Shown piece after piece: positions 1 through 6,721 of a stretch of DNA of 11,913 nt. Position 1 is the first letter of the stretch, and every line of letters starts with the position of its first letter. The translations under genes were made by a program, and so were the position numbers. The notes beneath the pieces are model-generated. The model was not told the DNA's origin and searched no databases. It saw only the letters and a list, made by a program, of their open reading frames with translations. The DNA comes from JANPJV01 sp031425695 (GTDB lineage: Bacteria > Pseudomonadota > Gammaproteobacteria > Xanthomonadales > SZUA-5), in the NCBI GenBank assembly GCA_031425695.1, contig JANPJV010000272.1:1-11913 (forward strand), read 5' to 3'.

Positions 1-44
1 CCCCATCCGCACCGGGCCGCCGCCATCTGCTGAGAGCACGCGCG

Positions 45-109
45 GTGGGTCCGGACCTGGACCGGACGCTGACTCATCGGACAAGCGTCCGGACGAGGTC
101 CGGACCCAC
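45..109. repeat. Family A cruciform palindrome, copy 1
   Basis: Two 26-nt arms (45-70 and 84-109) are inverted repeats matching at 24 of 26 positions. The element can also fold as a four-way junction: outer stem GTGGG/CCCAC, a left lateral hairpin (one mismatch), a central stem CGCT/AGCG, and a right lateral hairpin TCCGGAC-GAG-GTCCGGA that is a perfect 7-bp stem. The same layout recurs at 2489-2554 and 6782-6855. It lies about 160 bp upstream of the sixA-like gene. The shape is REP/BIME-like, but membership of a named family is not established. Confidence 0.85.
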
Positions 110-185
110 TCAACGCAGCCATCGCCCCGCGCAGCAGCTTCTTCAAATCGCAAGCGCGCCGGCATTGCGCAGGCGACCTGCAAAG

Positions 186-216
186 GGCGAGACTCGGGGC
201 TGACTCCCCACTCGCC
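186..216. other. Short imperfect hairpin upstream of sixA-like gene
   Basis: GGCGAG (186-191) pairs with CTCGCC (211-216), and GGGG pairs with CCCC inside, around a short loop. It lies about 50 bp before the sixA-like start. There is no T-run, so it is not a typical intrinsic terminator. It may be chance pairing in GC-rich DNA. The rest of 110-260 shows nothing I can assign. Confidence 0.3.
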
Positions 217-269
217 GGACAACCGGAAGCGGGGTCCGTTACGCCCGCGAACGCCAAGGGGTGCGATCG

Positions 270-752
270 ATGAGCGCCAAAGAATTGATTCTGGTCCGGC
301 ACGCGCACGCCGAACCGGAGGCCGCAAGCGGCAGGGATCTGGATCGGCCCCTGTCCACGCTCGGCTTTTCCCAAGCCGAGAAGGCCGCGAGCTGGTTGAT
401 CGAGCGGCAGCTGCGACCGACCCGCGCGCTGTGCTCGCATGCGTTGCGTACCTTGCAGACGCTCGCTGCCCTGCGCTCGCGCATGCCCGAGCTCGAAGTA
501 GTAGAAGAAACCTCCATCTACGAGGCCACGCCCGGCGATCTGCTGGCGCTCATCGACAAGCATCGCGGCGACTCGCCGTTGCTGCTCGTCGGACACAATC
601 CGGGCCTGGAAACGCTGGTCACCTTGCTCGCCGATGGCCGCAGCACCGATGGCCGTGGCATGCCGACTGGATCGATCGCGCGGCTGCGTCTCAAGAACGC
701 ACCGACGGTCGAGCCGGGTGGGGCAGAGCTGATCGAATTCTGGTGGCCGTGA
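270..752 (+). CDS. sixA: SixA-type phosphohistidine phosphatase (histidine phosphatase superfamily)
   Basis: A 160-residue protein, the usual size for SixA (E. coli SixA is 161 residues). The N-terminal LVRHAHA gives the phosphoacceptor histidine H11 and R10. SHALRTLQT (56-64) supplies the second phosphate-binding arginine, R60. LLLVGHNPG (104-112) supplies the second catalytic histidine, H109. E85 in the IYEA stretch is a candidate acid. Family members remove phosphate from phosphohistidine on HPt domains or phosphotransfer proteins in the cytoplasm; the partner here is unknown. ATG at 270 is chosen over the in-frame GTG at 261 because AAGGGG (256-261) sits 8 nt before it and overlaps the GTG. 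The family call is firm; equivalence to E. coli SixA is an inference. Confidence 0.88.
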   Translation: MSAKELILVRHAHAEPEAASGRDLDRPLSTLGFSQAEKAASWLIERQLRPTRALCSHALRTLQTLAALRSRMPELEVVEETSIYEATPGDLLALIDKHRGDSPLLLVGHNPGLETLVTLLADGRSTDGRGMPTGSIARLRLKNAPTVEPGGAELIEFWWP

Positions 753-836
753 GGCTTCCGGCCGGATACAGCGTCGACCCTGATTTCATGGTCATCAGTC
801 GATGATGAGGACCGCGCCCGACGTGGACCCTATCGA

Positions 837-1535
837 ATGTGGTCATCGATGCGCGCCACAGTGGTTGACGACCGGATTCGACGCGTTCGTCGGGTGGGCA
901 TTGGCGCGGCATTGCTGTTGATCGTGGCAACCGCTGGCGCGAGCACGCCGACCAGTCCGTCACCAGCGCGCGAGCTGATCGTCGACAGTGCTGCATCGAA
1001 AGTTTATTTCGATATCGGCGTGCTGGTCGTGCTGCGCAAGAGCGGCACATTTTCGGGACTCGAAGGCGCGATCGGGGTCGATTCCGCAGCCGGACAGGCG
1101 AACATTTCGATCCGCATCCCGGCGAAAAGCGCGCACATGAAGGATCCCGAGCACACGCAGCTATTGCTCTCACCCGACTTCTTCGACGCCCGCACGCATC
1201 CCTGGATCGAGTTCCGATCCACCGCCATGCCGCTCACGAGCAGCAAGGCGCGACGCATCAAGGGCACCCTCACGATCCGCGGCGTCGAGCGGCCGGTCAC
1301 ATTCGCGGTGAGCGCCGATGCCTGCCTCGACGAGCCGGGCCTGCGCCAGTGCCAGGTCCGCGTCGAAGGCTCGATCAAGCGCTCCGCGTTCGGCATGGTC
1401 GAGTTCAAGCGCACGCTGGGCGATACCGTGCATCTGCGCATCGAGGTCGTGCTCAAGCCGGAGGCCGTCAAGGTCGCCAAGGCCAAGCGTCCGGCGCCGA
1501 AGCAGGAGATCAGCCCGCGGGCGCGCAGGAAGTAA
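837..1535 (+). CDS. Exported YceI-family protein
   Basis: A 232-residue protein. A basic N-terminus (R13-R19) is followed by a hydrophobic segment (about 20-34) ending in ATAGAS, consistent with a Sec signal peptide or anchor. The YceI beta-barrel domain spans about 47-207. Hallmarks are FDIGVLVVLRKSGTFSG (58-74), LLLSPDFFDARTHPWIEFRST (109-129), GTLTIRGVERPVTF (143-156) and GSIKRSAFGM (178-187). YceI proteins are periplasmic and bind isoprenoid-like or other amphiphilic ligands; the ligand here is unknown. C163 and C172 could form a disulfide. The tail (about 208-232) is rich in K, R and P, which is unusual for the family. The start is uncertain: ATG 837 has no clear Shine-Dalgarno, and ATG 849 is an alternative that keeps the signal. 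A palindrome starts one base after the stop. Confidence 0.88.
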   Translation: MWSSMRATVVDDRIRRVRRVGIGAALLLIVATAGASTPTSPSPARELIVDSAASKVYFDIGVLVVLRKSGTFSGLEGAIGVDSAAGQANISIRIPAKSAHMKDPEHTQLLLSPDFFDARTHPWIEFRSTAMPLTSSKARRIKGTLTIRGVERPVTFAVSADACLDEPGLRQCQVRVEGSIKRSAFGMVEFKRTLGDTVHLRIEVVLKPEAVKVAKAKRPAPKQEISPRARRK

Positions 1536-1567
1536 GTCATGTTGCTCGCGCCAGCGAGCGACTTGAC
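1536..1567. repeat. Short family B-like palindrome after the yceI stop
   Basis: GTCATGTTGCTCGC (1536-1549) pairs with GCGAGCGACTTGAC (1554-1567) at 12 of 14 positions around a GCCA loop. It starts at the base after the TAA stop. The outer decamer GTCATGTTGC is identical to the left arm of the array elements at 11469-11904, and the right outer decamer differs by one base. The inner stem is different (GCTCGC instead of GCGCCCG). A further right-arm-like stretch, CGGGCGCAACTTGTC, is at 1600-1614. It could act as a transcript 3' end, but no U-tract follows. Confidence 0.7.
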
Positions 1568-1592
1568 GGTGAGCGCGAATAGCCGTCACATC

Positions 1593-1605
1593 CGCCCTGC
1601 GGGCG
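1593..1605. other. Short GC hairpin in the yhhY leader
   Basis: CGCCC (1593-1597) and GGGCG (1601-1605) form a 5-bp stem with a TGC loop, about 30 nt upstream of the acetyltransferase start. It overlaps the second, decayed-looking family B right arm (1600-1614). A regulatory role is not shown. Confidence 0.35.
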
Positions 1606-1636
1606 CAACTTGTCCTGCGATGGAGCCGGAACCCTC

Positions 1637-2143
1637 ATGAGTCTCAAGAAAAAGCTCGTTCTGCGCGCGGCCGAGCTCGACGATGCCGCCGCGGTCGCCG
1701 CCCTCTACAACTCGCCGGCCGTTTTTGGCGCGCTGCTGCAACTGCCCTTTCCGCGCGCGAGCTATTGGTCCGAGCGCCTCGCGGGCGCCGACCCGGATGC
1801 GCTCAACCTGCTGGCCGTGGTCAATGGCGATGTCGTCGGTCACGCCTACCTCGGCCGCCCACAGGCGCACGCGCGCCGGCGCCATGCGGGATGCCTGGGC
1901 ATTGCCGTGCATCCGGACTGGCAGGCCCGCGGCATCGGCACGCAACTGCTCGCCGCCCTGATCGAGCGCGCCGAACGCTGGATGCAGATGACCCGCCTCG
2001 AGCTCGAGGTCTATGTCGACAACCAGGCTGCCATCTCGCTCTACCAGAAATTAGGCTTCGTCGAAGAGGGCCGCATGCGCCGCTACGCCTTCCGCGACGG
2101 CGAATTCGTGGATGCGCTGATGATGGCGCGGGTGAGTGGGTGA
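1637..2143 (+). CDS. yhhY: GNAT-family N-acetyltransferase, YhhY-like
   Basis: A 168-residue single-domain GNAT. The acetyl-CoA pyrophosphate loop is in VHPDWQARGIGTQLL (91-105), with the Q/RxxGxG signature at Q96-A-R-G-I-G101. Downstream, VYVDNQAAISLYQKLGF (125-141) carries the usual N and Y positions of motif B. The N-terminal part (NSPAVFGALLQLPFPRASYW, 25-44) and the C-terminal GEFVDALMMARV (155-166) strongly resemble E. coli YhhY, an amino-acid N-acetyltransferase. The predicted role is transfer of acetyl from acetyl-CoA to a small amine, possibly an amino acid; the substrate is inferred. ATG at 1637 is preferred over the in-frame TTG at 1610 because GGAG (1622-1625) sits 11 nt upstream and the added residues are not family-like. 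It ends convergently with slyX. Confidence 0.85.
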   Translation: MSLKKKLVLRAAELDDAAAVAALYNSPAVFGALLQLPFPRASYWSERLAGADPDALNLLAVVNGDVVGHAYLGRPQAHARRRHAGCLGIAVHPDWQARGIGTQLLAALIERAERWMQMTRLELEVYVDNQAAISLYQKLGFVEEGRMRRYAFRDGEFVDALMMARVSG

Positions 2144-2147
2144 AGCG

Positions 2148-2217
2148 GTGTCGGTGTCGGTTGTCGGTGTCGGAAAAGCGAAGGCTGTGCTCCGAAACCG
2201 ACTACCGAAACCGAAAC
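2148..2217. terminator. Family D long periodic hairpin between convergent genes (putative bidirectional terminator)
   Basis: Arms 2148-2175 and 2190-2217 are inverted repeats matching at 23 of 28 positions. Each arm is built from iterated TCGGT-type hexamers (TCGGTG on the left, ACCGAA on the right). Three of the five mismatches place G opposite A at similar points of the period. The innermost AGC/GCT extends the stem. It begins 4 bp after the yhhY stop and ends 5 bp before the slyX stop. That position suits a shared 3' end for both genes. There is no clean T-tract, so the terminator role is an inference. Confidence 0.6.
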
Positions 2218-2222
2218 CCGCT

Positions 2223-2423
2223 TCAATAGTGCGGCGGCGGCGGTTCCGGGGCGGCGTCGCCGGGTTGCGAGCGCATGCCCTCGACCGAGTTGCGCAGGGT
2301 TTCGAGCTCGGCGCGCAGGCGGGCAATTTCGCGAAAGGCGCCGTGCACCTCGGCGCTCAGGCTGGAAATGCTCTCCTCCTGGAAGGCGATGCGGATTTCC
2401 AGCTCTTCAATACGTGTCTGCAT
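2223..2423 (-). CDS. slyX: SlyX family protein
   Basis: A 66-residue protein, close to the usual SlyX length of about 70. Residues 1-50 (starting MQTRIEELEIRIAFQEE) form a continuous heptad-like coiled coil with L/I at regular spacing. A proline-rich linker leads to the characteristic C-terminal PPPPHY, a strong family signature. The biochemical function of SlyX is not established; it was named from its position next to slyD in E. coli. Here there is no slyD beside it. The gene is convergent with the yhhY-like gene and divergent from the ABC permease. The bases just upstream of the start (GGAAATGGGTGA, read on the minus strand) give a weak ribosome-binding site. Confidence 0.9.
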   Translation of the reverse strand: MQTRIEELEIRIAFQEESISSLSAEVHGAFREIARLRAELETLRNSVEGMRSQPGDAAPEPPPPHY

Positions 2424-2488
2424 TCACCCATTTCCACGACCTGCGGGCCCTCAGGATACGGCAGGGTGTAGAAACGCGACGCTGGCCC

Positions 2489-2554
2489 TGGGTCCGGACC
2501 TTGTCCGGACGCTTTTTGCCATGATTCAAAGCGTTCGGACAAGGTCCGAACCCA
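2489..2554. repeat. Family A cruciform palindrome, copy 2
   Basis: Arms match at 25 of 27 positions. The cross-shaped fold is: outer stem TGGG/CCCA; left hairpin TCCGGAC-CTT-GTCCGGA (2493-2509); central stem CGCTTT/AAAGCG; right hairpin TTCGGAC-AAG-GTCCGAA (2534-2550). Both hairpins are perfect 7-bp stems. The closing pair is C-G-type on the left and T-A-type on the right, so both members of the pair have changed together. It lies in the divergent gap between slyX and the permease, about 50 bp before the permease start, so it may overlap promoter DNA. Confidence 0.88.
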
Positions 2555-2606
2555 CGCTAGCCTGGACGCTGCTAGCCTTTGCCACACAGGATCGAAGGAG
2601 ACCGCG

Positions 2607-3416
2607 ATGGCCCTCAACTTTAGGACGCTGGAGCTGCGCCAACCGCCGTCGTCGGCCACGGGCAAGCTGCTGGGCGCGACTTGTCTCGTGCTGGTGATCT
2701 TCGGCTGGTTCGTGCTCACGCTGGGTCCGGCGGAAGAACGCTTCATCTCCCCAGCCATCCTGCCGAGCCCCGGCGAAGTCATCAATGCGGTGCCCAACCT
2801 GCTATTCGAGCGCGATCTCGGCAAGAGCATCGGTGCCACGCTGGGACGGGTGCTGCTCGGCTTCGGCCTCGCGCTGGTACTCGGCATCCCGCTGGGTGTC
2901 CTCGCGGGCTCCTGGCGCGTGGTGGAGGCCTTCCTGCGGCCGATCGTGATCCCGATGAGCAACGTGCCGGTCGCGGCACTGATCCCGTTGACGATTCTCT
3001 GGTTCGGCATCGGCGAGTCGCAGAAGATCATGTTCATCTTCATCGCCGCGCTGCCCTTCATTTTCGCCACGGCCGCCGCCTCCGTCTTCGCCGTGCCGGA
3101 TCGCTACGTCGACACCGCCCGTACGCTGGGTGCCAGCGATCGCCAGATCATCCTCAAGGTGCTGGTGCCGGCGGCGCTCCCGGAGATGTTCCGCGGCCTG
3201 CGCGGGCTGTTCGGCCTGTGCTTCGGCTACATCATGCTGGCCGAGCTCATCAACGCCCCGCACGGCCTCGGCGCCATGCTCAACATCAGCCAGCGCCGCG
3301 GCCTCACCGAGCACATCTTCCTGATCCTCGCCATCATCGGCCTGATCGCCTGGGCCATCGACCACGGCCTCGCCTGGGCGGAACGGCGGCTGTTTCCGTA
3401 CATGGCGAAGCGCTGA
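2607..3416 (+). CDS. ABC transporter permease, NitT/TauT (SsuC/TauC-like) type
   Basis: A 269-residue inner-membrane protein with about six membrane segments (roughly 20-40, 82-101, 119-136, 140-163, 200-215, 236-254). The EAA loop that docks on the ATPase is at about 167-195: YVDTARTLGAS, then VLVPAALPEMFRGLRG. This pattern is typical of BPD_transp_1 permeases of the nitrate/sulfonate/taurine/bicarbonate class. The substrate cannot be read from a permease alone. GAAGGAGA, about 7 nt before ATG, is a strong Shine-Dalgarno. Neither an ATPase nor a substrate-binding protein gene is nearby: slyX is divergent upstream and gshA follows a long palindrome. It is therefore an orphan in this window, with partners presumably encoded elsewhere or lost. 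Confidence 0.88.
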   Translation: MALNFRTLELRQPPSSATGKLLGATCLVLVIFGWFVLTLGPAEERFISPAILPSPGEVINAVPNLLFERDLGKSIGATLGRVLLGFGLALVLGIPLGVLAGSWRVVEAFLRPIVIPMSNVPVAALIPLTILWFGIGESQKIMFIFIAALPFIFATAAASVFAVPDRYVDTARTLGASDRQIILKVLVPAALPEMFRGLRGLFGLCFGYIMLAELINAPHGLGAMLNISQRRGLTEHIFLILAIIGLIAWAIDHGLAWAERRLFPYMAKR

Positions 3417-3421
3417 GCTTT

Positions 3422-3533
3422 GCTCCCCTCTCCCATGCTGCTGGGGAGAGGGGCGGGGGGAGAGGGCGCTTACGTATGCAGAAAGGCACCCTCTCCCCCA
3501 ACCCCTCTCCCCAAGAGCATGGGAGAGGGGAGC
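3422..3533. repeat. Family C large cross-shaped palindrome
   Basis: Two 48-nt arms (3422-3469 and 3486-3533) match at 43 of 48 positions. Each arm also folds on itself: CCCCTCTCCC (3425-3434) with GGGAGAGGGG (3444-3453), and CCCCTCTCCC (3502-3511) with GGGAGAGGGG (3521-3530). A central 11-bp stem pairs 3456-3466 with 3489-3499, and a 3-bp outer stem pairs GCT with AGC. The polypurine/polypyrimidine strand bias is extreme. It sits 5 bp after the permease stop and about 70 bp before gshA. It would probably separate or attenuate transcripts between the two genes. Confidence 0.88.
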
Positions 3534-3583
3534 CAATAGCAGCATTGTTTTGCCCCGCCCCCGCCCCTATGTTGGGTGCTCTG

Positions 3584-3607
3584 CTTTTCTTGAGACCTTT
3601 TCTTGAG
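3584..3607 (+). promoter_or_regulatory. Duplicated CTTTTCTTGAG covering the gshA initiation codon
   Basis: CTTTTCTTGAG occurs at 3584-3594 and again at 3597-3607, with a 13-nt period. The second copy contains the proposed TTG start of gshA (3603-3605). The first copy contains an equivalent TTG at 3590-3592 that is out of frame. An in-frame TGA at 3591-3593 bars any start further upstream. No good Shine-Dalgarno is visible; TGAGA (3591-3595) is the best candidate. Confidence 0.5.
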
Positions 3608-4976
3608 CTCGCCTACGGAAGACAAGGATCTGGCGCCGATTGTGGATGTTCGCGAGCTCACCGCTTATCTGGCGGGCGGGGCGCGGGCGCCGGACGAGTG
3701 GCGTATCGGGACGGAGCACGAGAAATTCGGCTTTCGTGATGACGACCTGCGCCCGCCGGAATTTGGCGGCGAGCGCGGCATCGGCGCGTTGCTCGAAGGC
3801 ATCGCCAGCCGGTTCCAGTGGGAGCGCAGCTACGACGGCGATAACCTGATCGCGCTCAAGCGTCCGGATGGCAGCTCGATCACGCTCGAGCCGGCCGGCC
3901 AGCTGGAATTGTCCGGCGCGCAACTGGCGACGCTGCACCAGACCTGTTGCGAGGTCGAAGGCCATCTGCGCGAAGTGCGCAGCGTCGCCGATGAGGTTCA
4001 GTTGAGCTTCCTCGGCATGGGCTTCCAGCCGAAGTGGCAACGCGCGGACATGCCGTGGATGCCCAAGGGGCGCTACAAGCTGATGCGCGAGTACATGCCC
4101 AAGCGCGGCCAGCTCGGGCTCGACATGATGACCCGCACCTGCACCGTGCAGGTCAACCTGGACGTCGCCGACGAGCCGGACATGGTCAAGAAATTCCGTG
4201 TGTCGCTGGCCTTGCAGGCGGTCGCTACCGCGCTCTTCGCCGATTCCCCGTTCACCGAGGGCAAGCCTAACGGCTTCCAGAGTTATCGCTCGCACATCTG
4301 GACCGATACCGATCCGGATCGCACCGGGCTTCTCGACTTCGTGTTCGAACCCGGTTTCGGCTACGAGCGTTATGTCGACTACATGCTCGACGTGCCGATG
4401 TACTTTGCCTATCGCGACGGCCGCTACCTGGATGCGACCGGGATGAGCTTTCGCGATTTCGTGGCGGGCAAGCTGCCGGTGCTGCCGGGCGCGCAGCCGA
4501 CTCTCAGCGATTGGGCCGATCACCTGACCACGGCCTTCCCGGAAGTGCGCCTCAAGCGATATCTCGAAATGCGCGGCGCCGACAGTGGGCCGTGGGGACG
4601 GATTTGTGCGCTGCCGGCGCTGTGGGTCGGGCTGCTCTACGACAGTACCGCGCTGGATGCCGCCTGGGATCTCGTCAAGGACTGGTCGAACGCCGAGCGC
4701 CACGCGCTGCGTGACGCGGTGCCGCGGAGCGGGCTCAAGACACCGTTCCGTGGTGGTACGGTGTTCGATATCGCCGAGTCGATGCTCGCCATCGCGGCCG
4801 AGGGTCTGCGGCGACGCGGGGTGCTCAACCGCAATGGCGCCGACGAGCGGATTTACCTCGATCCCCTGATCGAGTCGATCAGCGCCAGAATGTCGCCGGC
4901 TGATCGCAAGCTCGCGCTCTACCATGGTCGCTGGAATGGATCGGTCGATCCGGTCTTCCGCGAATTCGCCTACTGA
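3603..4976 (+). CDS. gshA: Glutamate-cysteine ligase (GCS2 / plant-like class)
   Basis: A 457-residue protein, the normal size for the GCS2-type ligase of Xanthomonadales, alphaproteobacteria and plants. It joins L-glutamate and L-cysteine with ATP to give gamma-glutamylcysteine, the first step of glutathione synthesis, in the cytoplasm. Signatures are WRIGTEHEKFGF (33-44), the acidic Mg/ATP and glutamate-binding stretch SSITLEPAGQLELSG (91-105), YKLMREYMPKRG, and RSHIWTDTDPDRTGLLDFVF. The TTG start at 3603 is chosen because an in-frame stop lies 12 bp upstream and the MSSPTED start resembles homologues. The GTG at 3642 would remove 13 residues. No gshB is in the window. The YecA-like gene follows 36 bp later on the same strand, so the two may be cotranscribed. 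Confidence 0.93.
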   Translation: MSSPTEDKDLAPIVDVRELTAYLAGGARAPDEWRIGTEHEKFGFRDDDLRPPEFGGERGIGALLEGIASRFQWERSYDGDNLIALKRPDGSSITLEPAGQLELSGAQLATLHQTCCEVEGHLREVRSVADEVQLSFLGMGFQPKWQRADMPWMPKGRYKLMREYMPKRGQLGLDMMTRTCTVQVNLDVADEPDMVKKFRVSLALQAVATALFADSPFTEGKPNGFQSYRSHIWTDTDPDRTGLLDFVFEPGFGYERYVDYMLDVPMYFAYRDGRYLDATGMSFRDFVAGKLPVLPGAQPTLSDWADHLTTAFPEVRLKRYLEMRGADSGPWGRICALPALWVGLLYDSTALDAAWDLVKDWSNAERHALRDAVPRSGLKTPFRGGTVFDIAESMLAIAAEGLRRRGVLNRNGADERIYLDPLIESISARMSPADRKLALYHGRWNGSVDPVFREFAY

Positions 4977-5012
4977 TGCGGCGTCTGGCCGCGTGCTCTC
5001 CTGGAAACCCGT

Positions 5013-6707
5013 GTGATCGCCTCTGACGAAACGCCTGAAACCTCCGTGCTGGATACGCTGATCACCCCCGAGGAGGTCAACGAGCTCGGCGACATCCTGC
5101 TGAGCTGCGATGCCGACGGCATGCTTGACATCGGCGAGCTCGACGGCTTCCTGTCGGCACTCGCCATTGCGCCGAAGGCCAGCGCGCTCGAGCGCTGGTG
5201 GGCTGCGCTGGTCGGCCACGAGCCCGAATGGGAGTCGATCACGCAGGCCGAGCGCGCCCGCACGCTGGTCGAGCGCTACTACAGCATGGTGCAGGCGCGG
5301 GTTGCGCTGGCGCCGACGGAGCTCGGCTTTGCCGCCATTCCGCCGCTGTGGAGCTCGGTCGAGGAGTTCGACGAAAACGAGGAGGACGCCGAGGAGGCCT
5401 ATCCGGATGCGGCCGAGGGCTCCGACGACGAGGCCAATCTCATCGAACACGACCCGGAATTCGAGGAAGCCCCGGACTGGCTGCTCGAGCACGCGGCCGA
5501 CGACGACGATGGCAGCGACGATGGGGCAATGATCCTCAGCGACGACCCTGACGAGGTCGACGAGGATTTCGCCGAAATGACCGATGACGAGGACGAGGAC
5601 GACTTCGATGATCGCTTCGAAGTCGGCGAAACCTGGCTCAGCGGCTTCCGCTACGGACTTGCACTGCAGGCGGATGACTGGCGGCGGGTGATCGAAGCCG
5701 AGCCCGCGCTCGCACCTTGGCTGTACGCCTTGTGGGTGGCCGCCGATGGTCCTGCCGATGGTGAGCCGATCGATGACCTGCCGTCGCTGCCGCCGACCGC
5801 GGCCTCACCCGAGAACGCCGGTTTCCTCGCGCTCGAGTCCACCCTCAAAGTGCATGCGGCCGAACGCGGCGATGTGGCGGCCACGGTCGAGACTCATCTG
5901 GTCGGCGTGATCCCGATCGTGTTGCACCAACTGTGGCGTCGCAACCGCGACGACGCCGGGGCGGTCGCCGCCGCGATCGAAAGCGAGGCCAGTCTCGGCG
6001 AGCTCAACCAGCGCGATGCATTGTTCGCCGAACTGCAGGAGCGGCTCGAGCGCATCGCCGTTCCCGGCGGTGGCATGAGCCTCGAACGCCTCGACGGCTA
6101 TTGGTCGGCGTGGTGCGCAGGGCCAGCCGATGAGGAGCAGGCGCTCAAGGACCTGACGCGAGTACTCGGGCCGACGCCCGAGTTCGCGGACGAACGCGAC
6201 GCGCGCGACACCCTGCAGGGCTTGATGGAGCTGTGGGCAATGATCGGCGTGCGCCAGACGCGCGAGCCGCATCCCGAAGACGAGATGTGCCATGGCTTCA
6301 TCCACTTCCCCGAAGACGATGATCCCGAAGCCGAGCCCGATCCGCGCCTGCCCTACGGTCGCGACTGGGCCAAGGGCTTTCTGGAAGCGCTTGAGGAGTT
6401 CCCGCGCTCCGCGAAATTGGTGCTGATGGACCCGGAGGCCAAACACTGGCTGGCGCCAATCGAGGCGCTCGCCGAAGGGCACAGCCTGGAAAAACGCAAC
6501 ACCCGCATCGGCTTCGATGAGCGCATGGCGCTCATCGTCGAGATCCCCGAGTGTATCGCCCACCTGCGCGGCTTCTGGAAGACCATCGACAGCATGTCAC
6601 GCACCCCGGCGCGCGCCAGCACCCTGCCCGGCCGCAACGACCCGTGCCCATGCGGCAGCGGCAAGAAGTACAAGAAATGCCACGGAGCGCCGGATCGATT
6701 GAACTGA
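5013..6707 (+). CDS. YecA-like protein: two UPF0149-like domains, acidic linker and SEC-C zinc motif
   Basis: A 564-residue protein, much longer than E. coli YecA (about 220). First UPF0149-like domain: ELDGFLSALAIAP (42-54) and later ETWLSGFRYGLAL (206-218), split by an acidic insert. Between about 117 and 206, 46 of 90 residues are D or E and only R201 is basic. The second domain repeats the plan: RLDGYWSAWCAGP (359-371) and RDWAKGFLEALEEFP (450-464). The C-terminal SEC-C motif is CPCGSGKKYKKCH (545-557), with zinc ligands C545, C547, C556 and H557/C556-type geometry. SEC-C domains bind zinc, and those of SecA and YecA contact ribosomes; a ribosome or nascent-chain role here is inferred. 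GTG at 5013 has GGAAA upstream. It follows gshA by 36 bp. Confidence 0.82.
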   Translation: MIASDETPETSVLDTLITPEEVNELGDILLSCDADGMLDIGELDGFLSALAIAPKASALERWWAALVGHEPEWESITQAERARTLVERYYSMVQARVALAPTELGFAAIPPLWSSVEEFDENEEDAEEAYPDAAEGSDDEANLIEHDPEFEEAPDWLLEHAADDDDGSDDGAMILSDDPDEVDEDFAEMTDDEDEDDFDDRFEVGETWLSGFRYGLALQADDWRRVIEAEPALAPWLYALWVAADGPADGEPIDDLPSLPPTAASPENAGFLALESTLKVHAAERGDVAATVETHLVGVIPIVLHQLWRRNRDDAGAVAAAIESEASLGELNQRDALFAELQERLERIAVPGGGMSLERLDGYWSAWCAGPADEEQALKDLTRVLGPTPEFADERDARDTLQGLMELWAMIGVRQTREPHPEDEMCHGFIHFPEDDDPEAEPDPRLPYGRDWAKGFLEALEEFPRSAKLVLMDPEAKHWLAPIEALAEGHSLEKRNTRIGFDERMALIVEIPECIAHLRGFWKTIDSMSRTPARASTLPGRNDPCPCGSGKKYKKCHGAPDRLN

Positions 6708-6721
6708 CGCGCTTGACGTAG

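Noticed and set aside
1..33. C-terminal end of an upstream gene (frame 1 stop at 31-33)
   Set aside because: Only ten codons are visible, with no family signal. Chance open reading is as likely.
2681..3739. 352-residue plus-strand ORF overlapping the permease and gshA
   Set aside because: It is an out-of-frame reading of the permease, the family C palindrome and the gshA start, with a strong R/H/A bias.
3567..5492. 641-residue minus-strand ORF
   Set aside because: It is antisense to gshA and the start of the YecA-like gene, both with clear family motifs. It is low in recognisable structure and rich in R/H/V/G, as expected for a shadow frame.
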